64,000 nucleotides of DNA from Micromonospora sp. WMMD1155 (GTDB lineage Bacteria > Actinomycetota > Actinomycetes > Mycobacteriales > Micromonosporaceae): positions 5,580,501 to 5,644,500 of the forward strand of contig NZ_CP120742.1 in the NCBI RefSeq assembly GCF_029581275.1. Direction: 5' to 3'. The notes below the pieces were generated by a model, which worked only from the letters and a program-made list of their open reading frames with translations, had not been told where the DNA came from and ran no database searches. Below, in pieces: positions 39,783 through 47,568 of the stretch. How positions within the stretch are numbered: position 1 is the first letter of the stretch; each line of letters begins with the position of its first letter. The position numbers were made by a program, and so were the translations under genes.

Positions 39783-40484
39783 ATGACCGACATGTCGCTG
39801 GTCGCCGACGTCACCTCCACCCGCGAGGTCTGGACGGGCGCCTCCCTGGCCGACAGTGTCGAGGGCCTGGTCGACGCGATCCGGAGCGAGGGCTGGGTCG
39901 ACGACCTGCTCGCGGGCGCCGCGTTCGGGCTGGACGCGGCGGTGACCGTGCTGGATCCGTTCAGCGCGTTGCTGGCCAACGGTCTGGGCTGGGCGATGGA
40001 ATACTTCGAGCCGCTGCGGGACATGCTCGACAAGCTCACCGGCATGCCCGACGTGGTCGCCTCGCACGCCGCGACCTGGAACAACATGGCCGCCGAGCTG
40101 CACGGCATGGCCAACGACCTGCGGTCGCACCTGGACGGTGACCTGCCCGAGTGGTATGGGCAGGCCGCTGTGGCGTACCACAATCTGATGGACCACAACG
40201 TCGAGGCCCTCGGCGGGCTCGGCGCGGTCTCCGCCGCGCTGGCGGCGGCCACCGAGGGCGCGGGCAACCTGGTGGCCTTCACCCGTGACATCGTGCGCGA
40301 CCTCATCGCCGACCTGGTGGCGCGCGTGGTCGTCTGGGCTGTCGAGGCCATCTTCGTCGTCACGATCCCGGTCATCGCCGCGCAGATCACGGCCGCCGTC
40401 GTCAAGTGGGCGGGGCGCATCCTCATGTACGTGGGCGCGCTGATCACCAGCCTGACCAACCTCACCCGCATCCTGAACGGATAA
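39783..40484 (+). CDS. WXG100-like ESX protein with C-terminal membrane segments
   Basis: This 233-residue protein has a central helix-turn-helix of WXG100 type: ATWNNMAAELHGMANDLRSHLDG, then the turn PEWYGQAA, then a second helix. About 55 residues before it are hydrophobic (DDLLAGAAFGLDAAVTVL), and after it comes a strongly hydrophobic region at about residues 175-215 (VVVWAVEAIFVVTIPVIAAQI). It lies 10 bp after the EspC-like gene and 7 bp before the toxin gene. It probably carries or delivers the EndoU toxin through a type VII system, with the hydrophobic part interacting with a membrane. Confidence 0.75.
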   Translation: MTDMSLVADVTSTREVWTGASLADSVEGLVDAIRSEGWVDDLLAGAAFGLDAAVTVLDPFSALLANGLGWAMEYFEPLRDMLDKLTGMPDVVASHAATWNNMAAELHGMANDLRSHLDGDLPEWYGQAAVAYHNLMDHNVEALGGLGAVSAALAAATEGAGNLVAFTRDIVRDLIADLVARVVVWAVEAIFVVTIPVIAAQITAAVVKWAGRILMYVGALITSLTNLTRILNG

Positions 40485-40491
40485 GGCGTCC

Positions 40492-41256
40492 ATGGCGAAG
40501 CCCGGAAAACCCGGCGGCGGCAGCGGCGGCACGGGTGCCGGTGGCGGGGCGGGCAAACCCCCGAAGAGCTACGGCGGAATCAACGCCGCGAAGGGCATCA
40601 CCAGTGCCCAGCAGGCCACCGGCCAGGCGACGCAGCAGGGCCACCCACCCGGTGTCGGCCCGGGGTCGGGCTCCACCAAGCCCGCGAAGCCGACCCCGCC
40701 TCCCGCGCCGACCACGCCGCCGCCGGCCGGCGGCATCCACCACAGCGACGCGTCCCGGAAGCACATCATCGAGGGCGACGGTGGTCGGCAGGGCGGTCAC
40801 CTCGCGGGCACCGGCTTCTCCAACAAGACGGAGTTCCCGAAGAGCTGGGACGAGGCGAAGATCCTCGACGCCGCGCACCGGGTGACGCAGCAGGGGCCGC
40901 CGGCCAAGGGGCCGTACCCGACCAAGGACGCGGACGGCAACCCGGCGTGGGCCTACGACTACGTCGGTGTCGTCGACGGCGTGCAGGTCAAGACGACGGT
41001 GCTCGCCGACGGGGAGATCCGCACCGCCTACCCGCCGGACAAGACCGACCCGGGTGTGATCAGCAACCCGCCGGCGCCGAACCCCGCGCCGCAGGGAATC
41101 CCGATGGGCAACCCGCCCCGATACAGTAATCCCGACGTCGGCGGCGACGGGAGCTGGACCTGGGAGGGCCCGAAGGGCAACAAGATCATCAGAGTGGTCG
41201 AGGACGACCAGGGCAACGTCACGCGGACCGAGCTCGGCGACTACAAGAAGAAATGA
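40492..41256 (+). CDS. EndoU nuclease-domain toxin
   Basis: The protein has 254 residues. Residues 1-80 are a Gly/Pro/Lys-rich linker without a signal peptide. A bacterial EndoU domain follows (about 85-185), with RKHIIEGD (His91), GGHLAGTGFSNKTEFPKSWDEAKI (His103) and the core YVGVVDGVQVKTTVLADG (Lys167), then Thr178 and Tyr180. His-His-Lys is the expected catalytic set of this RNase family. A tail of about 65 residues (PDVGGDGSWTWEGP, ending GDYKKK) follows, which is unusual because EndoU modules normally end the protein. EndoU toxins cleave RNA, and the gene downstream overlaps by ATGA, the usual place for immunity. Confidence 0.85.
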   Translation: MAKPGKPGGGSGGTGAGGGAGKPPKSYGGINAAKGITSAQQATGQATQQGHPPGVGPGSGSTKPAKPTPPPAPTTPPPAGGIHHSDASRKHIIEGDGGRQGGHLAGTGFSNKTEFPKSWDEAKILDAAHRVTQQGPPAKGPYPTKDADGNPAWAYDYVGVVDGVQVKTTVLADGEIRTAYPPDKTDPGVISNPPAPNPAPQGIPMGNPPRYSNPDVGGDGSWTWEGPKGNKIIRVVEDDQGNVTRTELGDYKKK

Positions 41257-41855
41257 ACACCATGGACACGAAGACGTACGCGGCGGTCGCCGAGGTGTGC
41301 CGACGGCTCGCGGGCCGGCTCTCCGACGACGTTCTCGGCACCGTCCGGGAGCAGTACGCCGCGGGCGAGCTGGACCTGGCCGACGCCACCCTCCTGCTCA
41401 GCCTGGCGTACCAGGGCGTCGGCGTCACCGAAGCGGAACGCGACCTGATGCGCACCTTCCTCGGCGAACCCGACGGGCCGGACCTGGCCGAGGTGCCCGT
41501 CGTGGCGCAGGTGCCGCCACCGTCGTACCGGTTCGTGCCCGACGGCCCGGCGGACGCCCCGGATCCGGCCCCGGCCGACGCCCTGCTCGCCGCCGACGCC
41601 CCGCGCCGACACGGCCTCGGCCTGCACCGCGCCTGGCGTATCCCGCTCGACGGCGCACCCGACGGGGCGGCGTGGACGTACGTGTTGCAGGTGGCCGAGG
41701 GCACGGACGAGCTGTCGACGTACTCGGGCGTGATGTCGACGCTGTGGGTGTCGCTGGGGCAGAAGTGGCCGGTGGAGGTCGTCGCCGTGGGTTCTGCGCG
41801 AACGCCCTACCAGGAGGCCGCTCTGGCCGGCTCCCAGACCGTCTGGCGTGCCTGA
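41253..41855 (+). CDS. Probable immunity protein for the EndoU toxin
   Basis: This 200-residue soluble protein of unknown family overlaps the toxin gene by ATGA. It is acidic, with a helical N-terminal part (YAAVAEVCRRLAGRLSDDVL, then LDLADATLLLSLAY), a Pro/Ala/Asp-rich middle and an alpha/beta-like end (AWTYVLQVAEGTDELSTYS). No signal peptide, membrane helix or enzyme motif was seen. Immunity function is inferred from position, tight coupling and acidity against a basic toxin. A strong terminator closes the cassette right after it. Confidence 0.6.
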   Translation: MNTMDTKTYAAVAEVCRRLAGRLSDDVLGTVREQYAAGELDLADATLLLSLAYQGVGVTEAERDLMRTFLGEPDGPDLAEVPVVAQVPPPSYRFVPDGPADAPDPAPADALLAADAPRRHGLGLHRAWRIPLDGAPDGAAWTYVLQVAEGTDELSTYSGVMSTLWVSLGQKWPVEVVAVGSARTPYQEAALAGSQTVWRA

Positions 41856-41911
41856 GGCGGAGCACGCGCTGCGCTCTTCCTGATCGCCGGACCGGTCGGC
41901 TGAAAAGCGCT

Positions 41912-41943
41912 GGTCCCCGCCGTCCGGGCCGACGGCGGGGACC
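41912..41943. terminator. Bidirectional terminator after the toxin-immunity cassette
   Basis: A perfect 13-bp stem (GGTCCCCGCCGTC / GACGGCGGGGACC) with a six-base loop lies between the immunity gene and the converging GDPD gene. Confidence 0.85.
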
Positions 41944-41954
41944 ACCTCGCTGGA

Positions 41955-43871
41955 CTACCTGAGGGCGAGGGTGCGGGCGTCACCGGCGATGACGCCGGCG
42001 ATCTCGGCCGGCACCAGCTTGCCGGCCTGCCGGTCGGCGTAGGTGGCCAGCTCGGCGTACTGGGCGTGGACCAACTTGGTGGTCATCGCCGTGACCGCGC
42101 CAGGATCGGCTCCGGAGGTGAGGATCAGGTAGCCGAGACCGGCCTGGCTCACCGTCACGGTGAAGGTGCTCGTCGCGGTGGCGGCACCCTCGGGCCCGGT
42201 CACCTGGGCGGAGATGGTGTGCCGACCCGCGGTCAGCCTGGCCGGGTCGAGCTTGCGCCCGACGGCCGACTTCTTGCCGTCGAGCGTGACGGTGAGCGTG
42301 TCCGCGTTGGTCGCGGCGACCGCGATCACCGGGGACTGCGCGCGGTCGAGCCGAGCACCGTCGACCGGCGAGGTGATCTCCACGGTCGGGTCGACGGAAG
42401 GCCGCTGCAGGAACGCCGAGTTCCAGCCGACCAGCTCGGCCGCACGGTTGGTGATGATCGCGTCGGTGCCGATCCGCTCCAACCGCTGCCACAGGCCGGC
42501 TGAGTCCATCGTCCAGGCCATCACGGCGACCCCGGCCGCGTGCAGCGGGGCGACGACCTCCGGCTTGGCCAGCAACGCGTTGCCGTCCGGGTTGTACGCG
42601 GTCAGGTGCAGCTCCTTCGCGATGGCCACCGGGTCGGCGTCCAGGGTGCTGCGAAGCAGACCCAGCGGCAGTTCGGGGGCGAGTTCGTGGGTGTAGCGCA
42701 GCGCGTCGACCTCGAAGCTCTGGACGAAGACCCGGCTCGTCATCTGCTCGTCGCGGATCACCTCGATGATGGTGGCGACCTCGTCGCGGGTGTGCTTGCC
42801 CTTGATCTCCAGAAGCAGGTTGCCGCCCCGGGTCCGTAGGTCCGCCAACTGCTCGGCGAGGGTGGGCACCCGCTCGCCGACGTACTGCGGGCCGAACCAG
42901 GAGCCGGCGTCGAGCGCCTTGATCTGCGCGGCGGTCAGGTCCCGGATGGCGCCGGTGCCGTCGGTGGTCCGGTCGACGGTGGAGTCGTGCAGGATGAACG
43001 GGACGCCGTCCTTGCTCGGCTGGACGTCGTTCTCGATCCAGTCCGCACCGCCGCGACGGGCGATCTCCTGCGCGACGAGCGTGTTCTCCGGTGCTGCGGC
43101 GGACGCGCCGCGGTGGGCGATCACAGTGAACGGGCTGCCCTCGGGTCGCAGGTAGCCGTTGGCCGCCAGCTCGGTGACCGTGACGTCGTCGTACGACACC
43201 GTCGCACCGTTGACGAAGAGCCCCTGCACACCGTCGGCGGAGCGCTGGAGACTGTTCGTCCGCATCGCCTCCCGGCCGTCGAAGATCCAGCGGGCCTGGT
43301 TGCCGTGCACCTCGACCGCCACCCGGACGTCCCGACCGGTGCCGGCGGCGTACGGGGCGGAGGCGGTGTTCGTCACGACCCAGGCGTTGGCCGTGGTGCG
43401 CTGGGCGAATTCGAGGCCGTTGGCGGCGGTGGTGCCGCTGCGCATGGTGGCGATCCACCACGGGGTCGCGCCGTCGGCGGGGACGTCGATGCCGAGCGAG
43501 GCCCACCGGGTCGCCGCGGAGACCGTCTCGAAGCGCATCGTCGCCTCGAGGCGGAAGTCGTTCAGGTGCCGACCAAAGGTGATCTTGTTGTTGTCGCCGG
43601 AGCCGGCGGAGGTTCCGTACAGCCGGCCGTTCTCGACCTTCCAGGTGCCGTCGACCGCGTTCCAACCAGCGGGCAGCGACCCCGACGAGAAGTTCTCCGA
43701 GACGACGACGCTGCCCGGTCCGGCGGTGGCGGGCGACGAGGTCGCGAGGGCGACCGCACCGGCGGCGCCGGTGACGGCGAGCGCGGCGACGGTGGCGGCG
43801 ACCCGGGTACGCAGGGCGCCGGACCTCGACCCGGTGCGATCGAGCGACGATGGTACGGGTTGGACAGTCAT
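41955..43871 (-). CDS. Secreted glycerophosphodiester phosphodiesterase with N-terminal lectin-like and C-terminal Ig-like domains
   Basis: The product is about 638 residues. A long signal peptide (cleavage near SPATA-GPG, residue 51) is followed by a LamG/DUF1080-like beta-sandwich at about residues 55-235 (NFSSGSLPAGWNAVDGTW). The GDPD catalytic TIM barrel (about 245-490) has VIAHRGASAAAPENT, DWIENDVQPSKDG and PFILHDSTVDRTTDG, whose His, Arg, Glu, Asp and His form the active site. Then come an Ig/Big-like domain and a C-terminal helical repeat. It would release glycerol-3-phosphate from phosphodiesters or teichoic acids outside the cell. The ATG at 43871 gives the best signal peptide. Confidence 0.88.
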   Translation of the reverse strand: MTVQPVPSSLDRTGSRSGALRTRVAATVAALAVTGAAGAVALATSSPATAGPGSVVVSENFSSGSLPAGWNAVDGTWKVENGRLYGTSAGSGDNNKITFGRHLNDFRLEATMRFETVSAATRWASLGIDVPADGATPWWIATMRSGTTAANGLEFAQRTTANAWVVTNTASAPYAAGTGRDVRVAVEVHGNQARWIFDGREAMRTNSLQRSADGVQGLFVNGATVSYDDVTVTELAANGYLRPEGSPFTVIAHRGASAAAPENTLVAQEIARRGGADWIENDVQPSKDGVPFILHDSTVDRTTDGTGAIRDLTAAQIKALDAGSWFGPQYVGERVPTLAEQLADLRTRGGNLLLEIKGKHTRDEVATIIEVIRDEQMTSRVFVQSFEVDALRYTHELAPELPLGLLRSTLDADPVAIAKELHLTAYNPDGNALLAKPEVVAPLHAAGVAVMAWTMDSAGLWQRLERIGTDAIITNRAAELVGWNSAFLQRPSVDPTVEITSPVDGARLDRAQSPVIAVAATNADTLTVTLDGKKSAVGRKLDPARLTAGRHTISAQVTGPEGAATATSTFTVTVSQAGLGYLILTSGADPGAVTAMTTKLVHAQYAELATYADRQAGKLVPAEIAGVIAGDARTLALR

Positions 43872-43978
43872 GGTCGGAACGGTACGAAGCGGCCCCGAAC
43901 TCATGATCAATGAGGCGTTGCCGCCGACGGAACGCTCGGTGTACCGCTCTCGACCCCCGTCGACCCCGGCCCGGTCCG

Positions 43979-44719
43979 TCAGTGCGTCAGGCCGGTGCAG
44001 GCGGTCCCGTCGATGGTGCACGCCTCGGGGGCGGCACCGGCCGGTGAGCCGTTGACCCGGAACGTCACCCGGACCGACGCGCTGCCCGGTACCTGGCCGG
44101 CGCCCCCGTCCGGCACGAACGTCCACACCGCGCCGTCGCGGCTGGCCCGGGCACCCTCGACCGCGCTGACGCGCAGCGTCTCACGGGGCAGGGTCACGGT
44201 GAGCGTCCACTGCGGAACCGCCACCGACCCGGGGTTGGTGATCGTCACGGCCGCGCCGTAGCTGAGCAACGCGTTGTCCGCGATGGAGAAGTCGGCGTTC
44301 AGGGCGGCGGGCGTGGGCGAGGCGGTCGTACCGGTCGGGGTGGGTCGGGTCGACGCGTCGACCGTCGGTGCGACAGCGGTGGCCGACGCGGTCGGTGGGG
44401 GAGCGGGCACCGCCGGGCTGCTCGCGGCCGGCTGCGCCTGCGCCCGGGGGGTGTCCGGCGACGGGGTGCCCACCTGCTCGGCGGACGGCGGCGCGTCGAG
44501 GGTCACCGGCGTCAGCTTCTCCGGCGTCCGCAGCAGCCCGACGACGGAGACGACCGTCACGGCCAGCACCCCGAGCGCCGCGACAGCGGCCACCCAGGTG
44601 GCCCGCGAGACGTCGTCCCGACCGGTGAGCACCCGCCGGGTGGCCGTGGCGAGAGCCACGATCCGGTCCAGCAGGATGATCGCCACGGTACGGCGTGGTT
44701 GGGGTGGTGTTGCCGGCAC
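43979..44719 (-). CDS. Membrane-anchored CBM2-like protein
   Basis: This 246-residue protein has a cytoplasmic stretch (about residues 1-40), one membrane helix (VAAVAALGVLAVTVVSVVGLL, about 45-65), a Pro/Ala/Thr-rich linker (about 70-140) and a CBM2-like beta domain. The domain contains DFSIADNALLSYGAAVTITN and ends with a Cys pair (EACTIDGTACTG). The GTG start has GGGGAG nine bases upstream. It follows the conservon genes where a small GTPase is usually found. No enzyme domain is visible. Binding of cell-wall or external polysaccharide is inferred from the module. Confidence 0.75.
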   Translation of the reverse strand: MPATPPQPRRTVAIILLDRIVALATATRRVLTGRDDVSRATWVAAVAALGVLAVTVVSVVGLLRTPEKLTPVTLDAPPSAEQVGTPSPDTPRAQAQPAASSPAVPAPPPTASATAVAPTVDASTRPTPTGTTASPTPAALNADFSIADNALLSYGAAVTITNPGSVAVPQWTLTVTLPRETLRVSAVEGARASRDGAVWTFVPDGGAGQVPGSASVRVTFRVNGSPAGAAPEACTIDGTACTGLTH

Positions 44720-44793
44720 TACCTGTCTCCCCTTCGGTTCGTCGCCGGATGCGCGACCGGGATCCGTGCGGATCGCGGCCGGCACCGGCCCTG

Positions 44794-45174
44794 TCACAGA
44801 CCGCGAAGCCCGACGAGGATCGCCTCCAGCAGGTCCTCGGTCGGCAGCTCCGACAGCATCGGCGGGTCGTGTGTCTCGATCAGCCCGGCCGTGAGCAGAT
44901 CGCCGAGCAGCACCCGGACGGTCCCCAACGGAAGGTCCAGCTCCGCGCCGACCTCGGCCACCGACACTGGATGGTGGCACAGCTCGACGAGCCGCGCCTG
45001 TTCAGGGAAGAGTGGCGTGGACGGCGTGGCCCCTCGACGGGCGACGACCAGCGCGATCAGGTCGAACTGGCCGCCCGTGGGCGCGGTGCGCCCGCCGGTC
45101 ATCGTGTACGGCCGGGCCACCGGCCCCGCGTCGTCGTCGTACCACGCCTCGTCAGCGGTGCCGGTGCTGCGCAC
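44794..45174 (-). CDS. DUF742 protein (conservon CvnC-like)
   Basis: This 126-residue DUF742 protein has ARPYTMTGGRTAP near the start and a winged-helix-like part with PLFPEQARLVELCHHPVSVAEVG and LGTVRVLLGDLLTAGLI. In conservons this protein works with a sensor kinase, a roadblock protein and a GTPase in signalling. It overlaps the roadblock gene by 23 bp, so the two are coupled. Confidence 0.93.
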   Translation of the reverse strand: MRSTGTADEAWYDDDAGPVARPYTMTGGRTAPTGGQFDLIALVVARRGATPSTPLFPEQARLVELCHHPVSVAEVGAELDLPLGTVRVLLGDLLTAGLIETHDPPMLSELPTEDLLEAILVGLRGL

Positions 45175-45601
45175 CTGTCTCCCCGATCGTCACCGAGGAG
45201 GCCGGCCCCAGACGGATCGGCAGGTGCCGCTCGGCCTGCCCGACGAACAGCGCCACCTCGTAGGCCATGTCGCCGACCTCGACGTCGTCACCGGCGATCC
45301 GCACGGTGAGGATGGTGCCGTTCGGGATGGTGGCGATGAAGAGGAACGCCCGCGACATCTGCACCACGACCTGACGTAGCGCACCTCCCTCGCAGACCCG
45401 GGTGGCGGCCAACCCCAACCCGATCAGACCGGCGACCACACCGGAGATCTGCTCGATAAGCTCCGCCCCCACCTGCCGGGAGCCGCCGAGGGGCAGCCCG
45501 TCGGGGGAGAGCACCACGGCGAACTCCGCGCCGTGCACTCGGTCGACCAGGCGGTCCAGGGCACCGGTCAGACCCTCGTTGGTGACCACTGCGGACGTCA
45601 T
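45152..45601 (-). CDS. Roadblock/LC7-domain protein (conservon CvnB-like)
   Basis: This 149-residue roadblock protein contains LDRLVDRVHGAEFAVVLSPDG, GLIGLGLAATRVCEGG and FLFIATIPNGTILTV, typical of the family that serves as GTPase-activating or scaffolding partners of small GTPases. The ATG overlaps the kinase stop as ATGA. It sits between kinase and DUF742, the standard conservon order, but no GTPase gene is present within the locus. Confidence 0.93.
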   Translation of the reverse strand: MTSAVVTNEGLTGALDRLVDRVHGAEFAVVLSPDGLPLGGSRQVGAELIEQISGVVAGLIGLGLAATRVCEGGALRQVVVQMSRAFLFIATIPNGTILTVRIAGDDVEVGDMAYEVALFVGQAERHLPIRLGPASSVTIGETGAQHRHR

Positions 45602-47532
45602 GGATGTCTCCTTGCTGTTCTGGCGATCGGTATCTCGACCGTGTCGAGGCTGGTCCTGTCGTTTTCGAAGCCGGACGGCCCGGCGTGGCGAACCCGTGTC
45701 GGCAGCGCACCGTCGCCGTTCGGGGCGGGCGGATCGGCGGCGTCGCGGGTGGGCGGGTGGGTGGGGTCGGGCGCTGCGGCGGCCGCACCAGGGCCGTTGC
45801 CGTGGGACGTGACCAGCCCGGCCGGGAGGAGCACGATCGCCGCCGTCCCACCGCGTCGGCTGGGACGCAACGAGACGTGGGCGCCGCACCTGTCGGCCAG
45901 CACGGCGGCCGCGTACAGGCCCGCGAGACCCGGGGGAGGGCCGTCCGGCGGCGGGTCGTCGAGCAGGTGGTTCGCCTCGGCCAGCGCGGACGCCTCCAGG
46001 CCGGGCCCGTCGTCGATGACCAGGACGGCGCAGCCCTGCGGTCGGTGCTCGCCCGCGACGCGGACCGTGGTGTCCGCCGCCGAGTGGGTGACCGCGTTCT
46101 CGATCAGCTCCGACAGCAGGTGGACGACGTCGGTGACGGCGGGACCCGCCAGCGACCACGGCCAGTGCGGCGCGATCAGAACCCGGTGGTACTCCGGCAC
46201 CTCGGCGACCGCGCCGCGCGCCACGTCCAGCAGGGGCACCGGTCGCCGCCAACGGCGGGCGGGCGTCGCACCGGCGAGGGTGATCAGCTTCTCCACGTTG
46301 CGCCGGACCCGGGTGGTGAGGTGGTCGAGGTGGAACAGCTCGCTGGTCTCCTCGGCGGACCGCTCCCGGCGTTGCATCCCGTCCAGCAGGCTGAGTTGGT
46401 CGCGCAGCAGGGCCTGGTTGCGCCGGGTGAGCCGCAGGAACAGGTCGTCGACGCCGCCACCCGGTGCCGTCCCAGCGGGCGCGGACGGCGGGACCGGGAC
46501 GGGGGCCTCGTCCGGCCTGGCCGGGCCGACGGTCAGGCGGCGGACGGTGCTCACCCAGCCCAGCAGCAGCACGACCACGACGATGAGGCCGAGCCCCACC
46601 ACCGCGCCGGTACGCGCGACCACGGCGGCCGCCCCCGGCGCCGCCCGCTCGGCACTGCTGCGGGCGGTGGTCGTCACGAGTGTCTGCAACGCGCCGAGCG
46701 CGGTGTCCGCGGCGGCCCGCCAGGCCGGGACGGTGATCCCGGTCAGAGCGGTGCCGCCGTCGCCCCGGAACAGCAGGTCCTCCAGAGCGAGCAGGTTCGC
46801 GAAGTCGGGGCCGCCCACCAGTCGCTGGTATTCGCCCTGGCCGTCGGCGGGCAACCCGGCCGCCGCCTCGCCGCGTGCGTACCGCTGGCTGCTGACGAGG
46901 TCGGTCAGTCCGCGCCGCTGGTCGGCTTCGAGCCGCCCGGTGATCAGGGCCGCGCTGACCAGGGTGTCCTCCCGGGCGAGCAACTCCCGGGCGCGGGCCA
47001 GCGCGATCACCGCGCGGGTGTCGGCGGCCAACGCGCTCTCGTACGCGCCCCACTCCGGGCCGTACACCCGGAAGGCGACGTCGATGACCTGGTCGTACGC
47101 GTCGACCGCCTGGGCCGGGTCGAGACGCCCGGCGTCCACCCGGGAGCGGACCGTGCTCAGACCGTCGAGCCGCCGGACCAGCTCCCCGGCCCGGTCCCGG
47201 ACGTCACCGGCGCTGAGCAGGCGGAGGTCGTGGCCCTCGGCGAACTCGCGGATCTCGGCGGTGGCCCGGTCGGTGCCCTCGCGCGCTCCGACGAGCGGCG
47301 CCGCCACGGGCGCGGCTCCGGTGACCGTCTCGGCCGTCAGCCGGCGTTCGGTCTGCAAGCCCAGGATCAGGCGGTCCACGGGTTGGCCCAGGGTGTCGGC
47401 CAGGGCGCGCACCCGCAGCAGGTCCATCGCGTCCTGACCGGCCACATAGGCCGCGTACGACCAGAGTGAGACCAGCACGGCGGCCAGCACGACGAGTCTG
47501 ACCCGGATCAGTCGCATCTCGTCACGCGTCAC
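45598..47532 (-). CDS. Sensor kinase-like protein with NIT domain (conservon CvnA-like)
   Basis: The protein has 644 residues. A first membrane helix (about 10-30) leads into an extracellular nitrate/nitrite-sensing (NIT)-type helical domain (about 35-300), with a second helix at about 310-330. A coiled cytoplasmic region (RRNQALLRDQLSLLDGMQRRER) follows, then a HATPase domain with LLSELIENAVTHS, VIDDGPGLE and GLAGLYAAAVLADRCGAHV. A clear HisKA phosphoacceptor helix is not evident, as usual for conservon kinases. A long Pro/Ala-rich tail follows. It heads the kinase-roadblock-DUF742 group and starts 36 bp downstream of the LAL regulator. Confidence 0.88.
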   Translation of the reverse strand: MTRDEMRLIRVRLVVLAAVLVSLWSYAAYVAGQDAMDLLRVRALADTLGQPVDRLILGLQTERRLTAETVTGAAPVAAPLVGAREGTDRATAEIREFAEGHDLRLLSAGDVRDRAGELVRRLDGLSTVRSRVDAGRLDPAQAVDAYDQVIDVAFRVYGPEWGAYESALAADTRAVIALARARELLAREDTLVSAALITGRLEADQRRGLTDLVSSQRYARGEAAAGLPADGQGEYQRLVGGPDFANLLALEDLLFRGDGGTALTGITVPAWRAAADTALGALQTLVTTTARSSAERAAPGAAAVVARTGAVVGLGLIVVVVLLLGWVSTVRRLTVGPARPDEAPVPVPPSAPAGTAPGGGVDDLFLRLTRRNQALLRDQLSLLDGMQRRERSAEETSELFHLDHLTTRVRRNVEKLITLAGATPARRWRRPVPLLDVARGAVAEVPEYHRVLIAPHWPWSLAGPAVTDVVHLLSELIENAVTHSAADTTVRVAGEHRPQGCAVLVIDDGPGLEASALAEANHLLDDPPPDGPPPGLAGLYAAAVLADRCGAHVSLRPSRRGGTAAIVLLPAGLVTSHGNGPGAAAAAPDPTHPPTRDAADPPAPNGDGALPTRVRHAGPSGFENDRTSLDTVEIPIARTARRHP

Positions 47533-47568
47533 GTTCCGCCCCGCTCGCTCGGCAGGTGCGCGGGCGCC

